Made by a program: the position numbers and the translations under genes
The notes under the pieces: generated by a model
Told to the model about the DNA's origin: nothing
Database searches by the model: none
The model's input: the letters and a program-made list of their open reading frames with translations, nothing else
Source: an uncultured Eubacteriales bacterium
GTDB taxonomy: Bacteria; Bacillota; Clostridia; Oscillospirales; CAG-272
NCBI GenBank assembly: GCA_934446485.1
Contig: CAKSEM010000015.1
Location: forward strand, 1 to 13,890
Reading direction: 5' to 3'
Length of the DNA stretch: 13,890 nucleotides
Shown here: in pieces, positions 6,788-13,542 of the stretch
Layout: each line of letters starts with the position of its first letter
How positions within the stretch are numbered: the stretch's first letter is position 1

Positions 6788-6853
6788 GTTATATTTCTCC
6801 GTTCCGCCGCATCCGTAAGGTTACTGCAGTGTCGTTTCACGACAGTGCCCGGC

Positions 6854-7552
6854 TCAGACATTTCCTCTGCCGTCGTATACCATGGGGAGTGCAGCTTCAT
6901 AAATATGTGACATTTCTGAGTGGCATATGCATTTGGGCGCAACGAGCGTGCCCTCATCCGCCTCGCCGAAGTCGAGCACGGTGTAGCCGGATAAAGTCAT
7001 GTCAAAGTTTGCCCAAAAGACCGCGGGAGATATGCCGAGCAGGTATGATAACCATGCAAGTGATGTGCCCTGATGGCAGAACGCTGCAACGTGTGCGCGC
7101 GATTTTTCGGTGACGCGGTAGAGTCTGCCCTCGCGGCGGAGTCCGAACCGTGCCGTGAAGGTATCGGACGCGCGACCGATGTCTTCGTAGCGGCACCGTG
7201 CATCGACGGCGTTCCGATAGGGAGGTGCATCGTACCAACGGTCACCGTAGGCTATGTTTTCGGGAGATTTTGATTCTTCGCACGGGACGTAAAAGCACCA
7301 GCCGCCGCCGACGTGTGAAAATGCATCGTTCAGGTCTTCGCTCATCCATGGTTCAAGCTCCGCCTGAAGCCCGAGCCTGCGGCAGATCGGCTCTGCCGTC
7401 ATTCTCGCCCGTCCGTTCGGAGAGGAGAACACGTGCGTGATGCCGCTCTTCTGCAAGCGCCGCCCGAGCGATTCCGCCTGTCGAATTCCGAGCTCGGTCA
7501 ATGAGTCGTTCTCATAGTCGGGGTCACCGTGTCGGATCACATAAAGTATCAT
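6854..7552 (-). CDS. Histidine phosphatase family protein (copy 1)
   Basis: This 232-aa protein shows the histidine phosphatase fold markers: RHG at residues 7-9 (phospho-accepting His), SSPNGRARMTA, and the second His160 in AFCHQGTS. An upstream in-frame extension to 7864 exists but only runs antisense-like through livF. The ATG at 7552 is preceded by GGAGG at 8 nt and gives the family N-terminus MILYVIRHG. It starts 19 nt after the livF stop, so it is very likely cotranscribed with the transporter. It shares much of its sequence with the following gene, which indicates tandem duplication followed by divergence, mainly in the middle third (about residues 75-130). What it dephosphorylates, and why it travels with an amino-acid importer, is not evident. 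Confidence 0.86.
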   Translation of the reverse strand: MILYVIRHGDPDYENDSLTELGIRQAESLGRRLQKSGITHVFSSPNGRARMTAEPICRRLGLQAELEPWMSEDLNDAFSHVGGGWCFYVPCEESKSPENIAYGDRWYDAPPYRNAVDARCRYEDIGRASDTFTARFGLRREGRLYRVTEKSRAHVAAFCHQGTSLAWLSYLLGISPAVFWANFDMTLSGYTVLDFGEADEGTLVAPKCICHSEMSHIYEAALPMVYDGRGNV

Positions 7553-7571
7553 GAGACAGTCCTCCGTTGTA

Positions 7572-8279
7572 TCAGCCGCCGAGATATGCGCGGCGGACGA
7601 GGTCGCTTGCCATGAGCTCCTTGCCGGTGCCTGAGAGGGCAACCGCGCCCGTCTCGAGCACGTATGCGCGGTCCGCAACGGACAGGGCCATACGCGCGTT
7701 CTGCTCAACGAGCAGTATCGTGACGCCGGACGATTTAAGCTCACGTATGATATCAAATATCTGCGAAACGAGGATAGGTGCAAGTCCCATTGAGGGTTCG
7801 TCCAGCATAAGCAGCTTCGGCTTCGACATGAGCGCTCTGCCCATGGCGAGCATCTGCTGTTCACCGCCCGAAAGTGTACCGGCGAACTGACGCCGCCGCT
7901 CCTTCAGGCGCGGAAAGCGCTCATACACGTCCGCAATGGAGCGGTCAACCTCTGATGACGGACGCGTGTATGCGCCGAGGTCGAGGTTCTCCTCGACCGT
8001 CATATCCGCAAATACACGTCTGCCCTCGGGAACCTGTGTCAGCCCGAGCGACACTATCTTGTGAGGCGGTACTCCGTGGAGTGAGCGCCCTTCGAATTCG
8101 ATGTTGCCGGTGCGCGACTGGAGGAGACCCGACACGGTATTGAGCGTGGTGGATTTTCCGGCACCGTTAGCACCGATCAGCGTTACGATCTCGCCCTCAT
8201 TAACCTCAAAGCTGATCCCTCTGACTGCGTGTATGCTGCCGTAGTATACGTTTATATCCTGAACCTTCAGCATTGCCAT
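7572..8279 (-). CDS. livF: BCAA-type ABC transporter ATP-binding protein LivF
   Basis: This 235-aa cytoplasmic ATPase is one of the two nucleotide-binding subunits of a HAAT-family (Liv) importer. Motifs: Walker A GANGAGKST (about residues 36-44), Q-loop region LTQVPEGRRVF typical of LivF, signature LSGGEQQMLAMGRAL, Walker B LLMLDEPSMGLAP and the H-loop region replaced by LLVEQN, which is normal for LivF. An upstream GTG at 8303 is in frame, but the ATG at 8279 has GGAG 12 nt upstream and yields the usual family length of about 235 aa. The gene follows livG closely, with the ribosome binding site starting just after the livG stop. Confidence 0.95.
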   Translation of the reverse strand: MAMLKVQDINVYYGSIHAVRGISFEVNEGEIVTLIGANGAGKSTTLNTVSGLLQSRTGNIEFEGRSLHGVPPHKIVSLGLTQVPEGRRVFADMTVEENLDLGAYTRPSSEVDRSIADVYERFPRLKERRRQFAGTLSGGEQQMLAMGRALMSKPKLLMLDEPSMGLAPILVSQIFDIIRELKSSGVTILLVEQNARMALSVADRAYVLETGAVALSGTGKELMASDLVRRAYLGG

Positions 8280-8299
8280 TTTGTATATCAGCTCCTTTC

Positions 8300-9130
8300 T
8301 CACTCGCCTTCGGACTGACCGAGATATGCCTCGATCACCGCGGGATTTGATCGGATCTCGTCAGGTGTGCCCTTGGCGATGATCCGTCCGAAATTCAGAA
8401 CGGCGATCCCCTCGCACACACCCATGACAAGGTTCATGTCATGCTCGATGAGTATGATGGCGATACCGAATGTGTCACGGATCCGTCTGATCGTGTTCAT
8501 GAGATCGGCGGTCTCCGACGGATTCATGCCGGCAGCCGGTTCGTCGAGCAGAAGAAGCGACGGATTCGTTGCAAGTGCACGGACGATCTCGAGCCTGCGC
8601 TGCGCACCGTAAGGCAGGCTTGAAGCCTTGAAGTCTGCCATGCACTCCATCTCGAATATCGAGAGAAGCTCGATGGCACGCTCATGTGCGACGCGTTCCT
8701 CGTGCCAGTATTTCGGCAGACGCAGCATGCCTCCGAGCATAGAATAGCTCATGGAGTTATGCATTGCGACCTTTACGTTCTCTTCGACCGTCAGGTCTCC
8801 GAACAGACGTATGTTCTGGAATGTGCGTGCGATGCCGGCGCGGCTTATCTGGACCGTCGTCATGTTGTGCGTATCGTGTCCGTCAAGGAGGAACGTTCCG
8901 CGCGTCGGCTGATAAACCTTAGTCAAAAGATTGAAGATCGTAGTCTTTCCTGCACCGTTCGGGCCGATAAGACCGGCGATCTCGGTTCTGCCGATGGTAA
9001 TATTGAAATCATCGACTGCGCGAAGACCTCCGAAATCTATACCGAGGTGGCGCGCCTCAAGGATCGGGCTTTTATCGAGATCTCTCTCGGGAATGATAGC
9101 GTCGCTCGGGACGTTTACCATCTTACTCAT
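8300..9130 (-). CDS. livG: BCAA-type ABC transporter ATP-binding protein LivG
   Basis: This 276-aa ATPase pairs with LivF on the inner face of the membrane and powers uptake. Walker A GPNGAGKTT is at about residues 56-64. The family-typical signature SLPYGAQRRLEIVRAL replaces LSGGQ, followed by Walker B LLLLDEPAAGMNP, and LIEHDMNLV holds the H-loop His. The start is the ATG at 9130, not the longer frame to 9187: AGGAGG lies about 9 nt upstream. The gene then overlaps the end of livM by 8 nt, a sign of translational coupling. Residues 1-20 form a short extra N-terminal tail before the ABC domain. LivG proteins are usually about 255 aa, so this one is slightly long. Confidence 0.95.
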   Translation of the reverse strand: MSKMVNVPSDAIIPERDLDKSPILEARHLGIDFGGLRAVDDFNITIGRTEIAGLIGPNGAGKTTIFNLLTKVYQPTRGTFLLDGHDTHNMTTVQISRAGIARTFQNIRLFGDLTVEENVKVAMHNSMSYSMLGGMLRLPKYWHEERVAHERAIELLSIFEMECMADFKASSLPYGAQRRLEIVRALATNPSLLLLDEPAAGMNPSETADLMNTIRRIRDTFGIAIILIEHDMNLVMGVCEGIAVLNFGRIIAKGTPDEIRSNPAVIEAYLGQSEGE

Positions 9131-10205
9131 CGGAGACACCTCCTTCCTCGGTCTTTGCCGGCTTGCGTTTGAATACGGACAGCACACGACCGACGCACTT
9201 TGAAATAAAGAGACGCACGGTGCGGTTGTTAGTTGCGATCATAACGAGTATCAGCACGATCGCGTACACGAGCATTCTGTAGTCGCGGAACTCGCGCAGC
9301 AGCTCGGGAAGTATCGTAAGCAGCGCTGCCGATATGACGGAGCCGCGCATATTGCCGATCCCTCCGAGCACGACGAACAGGAGTACAAGGATCGACGTGT
9401 TGTAGTTAAATTTAGCGGCACTTACCGTGGAGAAACCGAGTCCGTACAGGACACCGGCGCCGCCTGCAATTGCAGCGGAAGTGATGAATGCCATCATCTT
9501 GTATTTTGTGATCGGTACACCTACGGATTCGGCTGCGATGCGGTTGTCACGTATCGCCATGATCGCGCGCCCCGCACGGCTGTCAACGAGCGTGAATATT
9601 ACAAGGAGCGTGAGTACGACGAGTACCGCGCCTGCGGTGAACGTGGAGAGTTTCTTAATGCCGACCGCGCCCATCGGACCGTTCACAATCACAACTCCGC
9701 CATCTGCAAGTCCGAGCGCCTCCGCGCTTTTAAGGCTGAAATGGAGGCCTGCGGAGTCGCGTCCGATATAGAGGCAATTTACGATGCTCTTTATGATCTC
9801 TCCGAAAGCGAGAGTCACGATCGCAAGGTAGTCTCCGCGCAGACGCAGAACAGGGAGACCTATGAGGAAGCCGAGCAGGGCTGCAACGACAGCTCCCGAG
9901 ACTACGGCTATGATGAAGCGGAGTATGTCGGAGCCGATGGCTCCGGTGAGGCTCATTGAGACCGTGGCTCCGGTGAATGCGCCGATGCTCATAAACCCGG
10001 CGTGACCGAGACTGAGCTCGCCGAGAACGCCGACGGTGAGGTTCAGCGAGAGAGCCATCATTATATATGCGCATATCGGAATGAGCTGTCCTGAAAGGAC
10101 GCTCGACACTATACCGAGGGCGTCGCCCGCCGTTATTAGCGCATACGCCGCGACGACTATCAGTATCGTCACGAGGTTTTTTCTTGTGATCTTCTTTATT
10201 TTCAT
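9123..10205 (-). CDS. livM: BCAA-type ABC transporter permease LivM
   Basis: This 360-aa integral membrane permease has multiple hydrophobic helices. Family signatures are ALSLNLTVGVLGELSLGHAGFMSIGAF near the N-terminus and LRLRGDYLAIVTLAFGEIIK in the middle. SVGVPITKYKMMAFITSAAIAGGAGVLYG follows as the cytoplasmic coupling region that contacts the ATPases, then GGIGNMRGSVISAALL. It forms the translocation pore with LivH. The C-terminus ends in a Lys/Arg/Glu-rich cytoplasmic tail. The ATG at 10205 gives a standard start (MKIKKITRKN), but the ribosome binding site is weak. A five-codon open frame (ATG GTC ATA TTC TGA) ends one base before it and might couple re-initiation. Spacing from livH is 57 nt. 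Confidence 0.94.
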   Translation of the reverse strand: MKIKKITRKNLVTILIVVAAYALITAGDALGIVSSVLSGQLIPICAYIMMALSLNLTVGVLGELSLGHAGFMSIGAFTGATVSMSLTGAIGSDILRFIIAVVSGAVVAALLGFLIGLPVLRLRGDYLAIVTLAFGEIIKSIVNCLYIGRDSAGLHFSLKSAEALGLADGGVVIVNGPMGAVGIKKLSTFTAGAVLVVLTLLVIFTLVDSRAGRAIMAIRDNRIAAESVGVPITKYKMMAFITSAAIAGGAGVLYGLGFSTVSAAKFNYNTSILVLLFVVLGGIGNMRGSVISAALLTILPELLREFRDYRMLVYAIVLILVMIATNNRTVRLFISKCVGRVLSVFKRKPAKTEEGGVSDE

Positions 10206-10262
10206 GTCAGAATATGACCATGCCTTTCTCTTTGCATATGGCGCCGCTGTGCGGCTGAGCTG

Positions 10263-11144
10263 TCAGACCTTCTCGCGTACACGGCGTCCGAGAAGCCCTT
10301 CGGGCTTTACGAGCAGGACGACGATCAGCACGGCGAAAACTATGGCGTCGGAGAGCTTGGTCGAGATGTACGCTTTGCTGAATATCTCAATGATTCCGAG
10401 CAGGATCCCTCCGATCATAGCTCCCGGTATCGATCCGATTCCGCCGAACACTGCGGCGGTGAACGCTTTGATGCCGGGCATGGAGCCGGTGGTCGGTGAG
10501 AGTGTCGGATATGCCGAGCAGAGGAGCACGCCGGCAACGGCTGCGAGCGCCGATCCGATGGCAAACGTCACCGAGATGGTGAAGTTTACGTTGACACCCA
10601 TGAGCTGTGCAGCTCCCTTATCCTCGGATACTGCGCGCATCGCCTTGCCCATCTTGGCCTTTGCCGTAAAGAGTGAGAGTGCTGCCATGATGACTATGCA
10701 GGCGGAGATCGTAATTATTGCCTCGGGCGATATTACGAGCTGCCCGCCGGCAAGGGAGATCGGGCTGAATGACGCTACGGAGGTGAAGATCCTCGGATTC
10801 GATCCCCATATAAGGAGCGCGGTATTCTGGAGCAGATAGCTGACGCCGATTGCCGTTATGAGCACGGCAAGCGAGGAAGCGTCGCGAAGCGGTTTGTATG
10901 CGAGGCGTTCGATTACGATGCCGAGCAGTGTGCACACGAGCATTGCAATTATTACCGACAGCACGGTCGGAAGTCCGAGATACGCGGTCGTGCAGAAGGA
11001 GACGTATGCTCCTATCATGATAACGTCGCCGTGCGCGAAGTTCAGCATTTTGGCTATGCCGTACACCATGGTGTAGCCGAGAGCTATGATGGCATATACG
11101 GAGCCGAGGCTGATGCCGTTTATCAGGTGGTTAAGTATGGTCAT
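10263..11144 (-). CDS. livH: BCAA-type ABC transporter permease LivH
   Basis: This 293-aa integral membrane permease partners LivM. The N-terminus NHLINGISLGSVYAIIALGYTMVYG and the segment KMLNFAHGDVIMIGAY are hallmarks of LivH. The region AVSEDKGAAQLMGVNVN is the coupling loop, and GGIGSIPGAMIGGILLGIIE closes the family pattern. Length is typical. The ATG at 11144 is the only sensible start because an in-frame TAA lies two codons upstream. There is no recognisable Shine-Dalgarno in front of it, which is odd beside the strong sites of livG and the phosphatases. Translation here may be weak or depend on structure in the 162-nt gap after the binding-protein gene. Confidence 0.95.
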   Translation of the reverse strand: MTILNHLINGISLGSVYAIIALGYTMVYGIAKMLNFAHGDVIMIGAYVSFCTTAYLGLPTVLSVIIAMLVCTLLGIVIERLAYKPLRDASSLAVLITAIGVSYLLQNTALLIWGSNPRIFTSVASFSPISLAGGQLVISPEAIITISACIVIMAALSLFTAKAKMGKAMRAVSEDKGAAQLMGVNVNFTISVTFAIGSALAAVAGVLLCSAYPTLSPTTGSMPGIKAFTAAVFGGIGSIPGAMIGGILLGIIEIFSKAYISTKLSDAIVFAVLIVVLLVKPEGLLGRRVREKV

Positions 11145-11245
11145 TATTTAGTATTACTTGTCAGACGGAGGCTTGGATTTGTGCCGCAGCACAGCTTCTC
11201 CGCCGTCATAGTGGGAGCTTCCACGTGAGGTGCTGATATGTGAAA

Positions 11246-11276
11246 GGGGGTGATGCACTGAGAAGTGACCACCCCC
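11246..11276 (-). terminator. Intercistronic hairpin between the binding protein gene and livH
   Basis: GGGGGTG pairs with its complement across a stem with one mismatch and one bulge, and CACT/AGTG closes a 4-nt loop. On the minus strand the hairpin is followed by only three T residues (CCCCCTTTCAC), so it should terminate weakly or protect the upstream transcript from 3' decay. Either would give more binding protein than permease, a usual need of ABC importers. It lies about 30 nt after the binding-protein stop. Confidence 0.6.
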
Positions 11277-11306
11277 GAAAGCTACAGTTTATTCCACACA
11301 GGAGGA

Positions 11307-12464
11307 TCAGTATCCGACGTATACGCCGTCCTTAATCACGACCGCCATCGGATCCTTGGATACCTCACCCTTGTCGTTCCACGTGAGGGGAGCGCCGGCT
11401 CCTGTAAGTCCCGTGACGCTGATCTCCGTCATTGCGGCGGTGAGCTTGTCACACATATCCGCAGCGGACATATCTGCCGTGACGCCGGATTTCTTTACAG
11501 CCTCGTATATAGCGTAAACTGCATCGTATCCGTCAGCTGCGAACTGGTTCGGTATTTCCCCGTGTGCGCTCTTATACTTGTCGACAAAACTCTTCGTGAT
11601 TTCATCGGTTGAGTCTGCAGAGAAGGGGGTCAGAAGGATGACGCCCTCGGCAAGGCTCTTGTCAAAGCCGTTGAGCGAGAGGATTCCGTCCATACCGTCA
11701 ACGCCGAAGAATACGGGCTCATAACCCGCGCTCTTAGCCTGATTGAGAATGAGCGCTGCCGGTTCATAATATATAGGAAGGAACACAAGATCCGCGCCGC
11801 TCTTCTTGGCATCGTTGATCTGTACGGAGAAGTCGGATGCGGTGTCGGTCGTAAATGTGGTTACGGAGACGATGTCGAGCCCCGACTGCTCTGCCTGAGC
11901 CTTGAATGCCTCATATATTCCGGTCGAGTACGTGTCGTCATTCTTGTAGATTATCGCGATCTTCTGAGCAAGTGCGTGTGAGGTTATATACTTAGCCGAC
12001 GCGGCTCCCTGGTTCGGGTCGGTGAAGCACACCTGGAATACGTTGTCTCTGTTTGCGATGACCTCGGTTGAGGACGCGGAGGGCGTGATCTCAAAGATTC
12101 GGTCGCTGTTTGCCTCGGGAGCAACCGTGAGGCAGGGCTGAGTCGTGACCGTTCCGAGAAGGATCTGCATATTCCAACCCTTCAGGGTGTTGTATGCGTT
12201 GATCGACTTCTCAGCGTCGTTCTCGTCGTCCTGGAAGTTGAACTCGAACTGAACGTCGCCCTTGGCGTTGATCTCGTCAATTGCGATCTGCGCGCCGTTC
12301 TTGACGGCGTTTCCGTATGCTGCGGCACCGCCGGTCAGAGGACCGATTCCGCCGATCTTTATCTTACTGCCGTCCGTTTGGCTGTCCGTCTTGCCGCATC
12401 CGGCGAGGAGAACGGCACTGAGGAGCATCATTACTGCAAGCATAACCGAAAAGAACTTCTTCAT
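11307..12464 (-). CDS. BCAA-type ABC transporter substrate-binding lipoprotein
   Basis: This 385-aa exported lipoprotein is the substrate receptor of the importer (LivJ/LivK/BraC type, type I periplasmic-binding fold). A Lys-rich start and hydrophobic stretch end in the lipobox LLAGC with Cys23 as the lipid-modified residue, so it is anchored to the outer face of the membrane. The mature part begins with IKIGGIGPLTGGAAAYGNAVKNG, the classic entry of this family. TPSASSTEVI and VFQVCFTDPNQG line the ligand cleft region, and GADLVFLPIYYEPAALI and FAADGYDAVYAIYEA follow. The ATG at 12464 gives a proper signal peptide, with AAAGG 12 nt upstream; a longer frame to 12509 adds a non-signal extension and is rejected. 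Ligand identity (Leu/Ile/Val or another small molecule) cannot be fixed from sequence. Confidence 0.93.
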   Translation of the reverse strand: MKKFFSVMLAVMMLLSAVLLAGCGKTDSQTDGSKIKIGGIGPLTGGAAAYGNAVKNGAQIAIDEINAKGDVQFEFNFQDDENDAEKSINAYNTLKGWNMQILLGTVTTQPCLTVAPEANSDRIFEITPSASSTEVIANRDNVFQVCFTDPNQGAASAKYITSHALAQKIAIIYKNDDTYSTGIYEAFKAQAEQSGLDIVSVTTFTTDTASDFSVQINDAKKSGADLVFLPIYYEPAALILNQAKSAGYEPVFFGVDGMDGILSLNGFDKSLAEGVILLTPFSADSTDEITKSFVDKYKSAHGEIPNQFAADGYDAVYAIYEAVKKSGVTADMSAADMCDKLTAAMTEISVTGLTGAGAPLTWNDKGEVSKDPMAVVIKDGVYVGY

Positions 12465-12680
12465 TTTGATACCGTACCTTTCATTTTGCCGCGCACGGCT
12501 GCGCGGCACGAGTCGGAAAAAAGTGGATTTGGAGCCGCCGCGGCCCCATTCTTTCCGCTCGTTTATATATCTCCCGATTAATTTTTATACTGATCCTCGG
12601 GTACAGGTCAGCTGACGGGCACACCCGCCGCATCACTATTCCGCCAAGGTTATAAATTAACATTAGCTAAGAATAATAAT
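12465..12680 (-). promoter_or_regulatory. Structured 5' leader of the liv operon
   Basis: About 215 nt separate the predicted transcription start (about 12680) from the binding-protein ATG. On the minus strand it can form at least three GC-rich hairpins: 12614-12629 (6 bp, 4-nt loop), 12531-12547 (6 bp, 5-nt loop) and 12487-12508 (a perfect 9-bp stem with a 4-nt loop, ending 4 nt before the AAAGG site). A T6 run follows the middle hairpin after 8-9 nt. I do not recognise a T-box core or a known riboswitch consensus here. Its length and structure suggest regulation by attenuation or access to the ribosome binding site, but that is inference. Confidence 0.45.
12481..12663 (-). other. Possible upstream open reading frame in the liv leader
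   Basis: A 60-codon open frame starts with an ATG about 17 nt after the predicted transcription start and stops 16 nt before the binding-protein ATG. Its first residues, MLIYNLGGIVM, are rich in Leu, Ile and Val, as in leader peptides of BCAA attenuators. The rest is Arg-rich and looks like translated structured RNA rather than a folded protein. No Shine-Dalgarno is visible. Only the first 10-12 codons might matter, if any. Confidence 0.25.
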
Positions 12681-12686
12681 ACAATT

Positions 12687-12715
12687 ATAATACATTATAT
12701 TCAGAGTTTTGTCAA
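12687..12715 (-). promoter_or_regulatory. Promoter of the liv-phosphatase operon
   Basis: On the minus strand a perfect TTGACA (12715-12710) and TATTAT (12692-12687, 5/6) are separated by exactly 17 nt. The surrounding sequence is AT-rich. Transcription should begin near 12680. No other good promoter is visible further down the operon, so all seven genes are probably read from here. Confidence 0.75.
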
Positions 12716-12837
12716 GCACTGTCGGCACATAAATTTCGTAATATTCCGATTTTTTTGATGCTTCGGCGTGCGCGGGGAGTGACTGACGGCAACATATGCC
12801 GTTCGGAGCTGTGACGCGGCGGTGATTTTCAAAAATA

Positions 12838-12889
12838 TTTATAAAAAGTGATAAAAACCCTTGCAATTTCGGAAATGGTGTGATATACT
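12838..12889 (+). promoter_or_regulatory. Promoter of rimP-nusA with upstream A-tracts
   Basis: TTGCAA (12861-12866) and TATACT (12884-12889) are separated by 17 nt. The preceding segment from about 12830 is dense in A-tracts (AAAAATATTTATAAAAAG and GATAAAAA), which resembles an UP element contacted by the RNA polymerase alpha subunits. Transcription would begin near 12896, giving an 85-nt leader before rimP. Confidence 0.65.
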
Positions 12890-12912
12890 CATATAGTATG
12901 ATAGATGTATGA

Positions 12913-12949
12913 AAGAGAGTGGGCGATGCGGTCCACTCTCTTGTTTGTA
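12913..12949 (+). terminator. Attenuator-like hairpin in the rimP leader
   Basis: A perfect 10-bp stem (12913-12922 with 12933-12942) with a 10-nt loop is followed by GTTTGTAA and begins about 17 nt after the predicted transcription start. As a leader terminator, partial read-through would set expression of rimP-nusA. NusA itself promotes hairpin-dependent pausing and termination, so the product could limit its own synthesis. The U-tract is interrupted by G, so termination would be incomplete. Confidence 0.5.
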
Positions 12950-12980
12950 AAAAAGAATATACATCTTGACGGAGGAACAT

Positions 12981-13475
12981 ATGAATCCTTACGGTAATAA
13001 AAATACGGCGGGACGCGTGTGGGAGCTTATTGAGCCTACGGTGGATTCGCTCGGCTACAGGCTGTGGAATGTCGAATACGTGAGAGAGGGTGCCGACATG
13101 TACCTCAGAGTGACGATCGACTCCGACGGCGGAATCACGATAGACGACTGCGAGAAGTTCACGCGCGCGATAGATCCGATCCTTGATGAGGCGGACCCGA
13201 TTGAGGGATCGTACTACCTTGAGGTCTCCTCGCCCGGCGTGGAACGGGTGCTCGTGACCGATGAGCACTTTTCGCAGATGGCGGGGGCTGAGGTCGAGAT
13301 CAAGCTGTACCGCCCCATAGACGGTGTTCGTACCGTGACGGGTGTGCTCGTCGGACGGGACGACGAATACATCACTCTCACGACGGACGGCGCGGAGCGG
13401 AAAATCGGTCGGCGCGATGCCGCAAAGGTAACGACGGTCTATGACTGGCGTTCGGATATGAAGGATAACAAATAA
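12981..13475 (+). CDS. rimP: Ribosome maturation factor RimP
   Basis: This 164-aa cytoplasmic protein is needed for maturation of the 30S ribosomal subunit. The N-terminal alpha/beta domain (about residues 8-85) contains LGYRLWNVEYVREGADMYLRVTID, DDCEKFTRAIDPILDE and the family signature YYLEVSSPGVERVL. A C-terminal SH3-like domain (about 90-155) follows with VEIKLY, GVLVGRDDEYITL and AKVTTVYDW. GGAGG lies 5 nt before the ATG at 12981; an in-frame TTG at 12966 would place the start upstream of this site and is rejected. It is slightly longer than the common 150 aa because of a short tail. It is followed by nusA, the nearly universal arrangement. Confidence 0.95.
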   Translation: MNPYGNKNTAGRVWELIEPTVDSLGYRLWNVEYVREGADMYLRVTIDSDGGITIDDCEKFTRAIDPILDEADPIEGSYYLEVSSPGVERVLVTDEHFSQMAGAEVEIKLYRPIDGVRTVTGVLVGRDDEYITLTTDGAERKIGRRDAAKVTTVYDWRSDMKDNK

Positions 13476-13542
13476 ATGATATACGGCGGGAATCGGGCAC
13501 GGAGCCGAGCCTCAGCCAACGGAAAGGAATGGTCACTGAAAG

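Noticed and set aside
6830..6844. 6-bp inverted repeat between the two phosphatase genes
   Set aside because: TGTCGT/ACGACA with a 3-nt loop and no T-run; too weak for a terminator inside an operon.
7553..7864. 104-codon N-terminal extension of the first histidine phosphatase
   Set aside because: It overlaps livF in another frame. The ATG at 7552 has GGAGG 8 nt upstream and gives the exact family N-terminus shared with the paralogue.
12465..12720. T-box or known riboswitch in the liv leader
   Set aside because: I found no GGGTGGNACCGCG core and no convincing guanidine, ppGpp or SAM aptamer core. A CGGGAGA match to the ykkC-type consensus is too short to use.
12785..12803. Small inverted repeat between the liv and rimP promoters
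   Set aside because: ACGGCA/TGCCGT with a 5-nt loop has no U-tract and lies upstream of both transcription starts. It could be an operator, but there is no other evidence.
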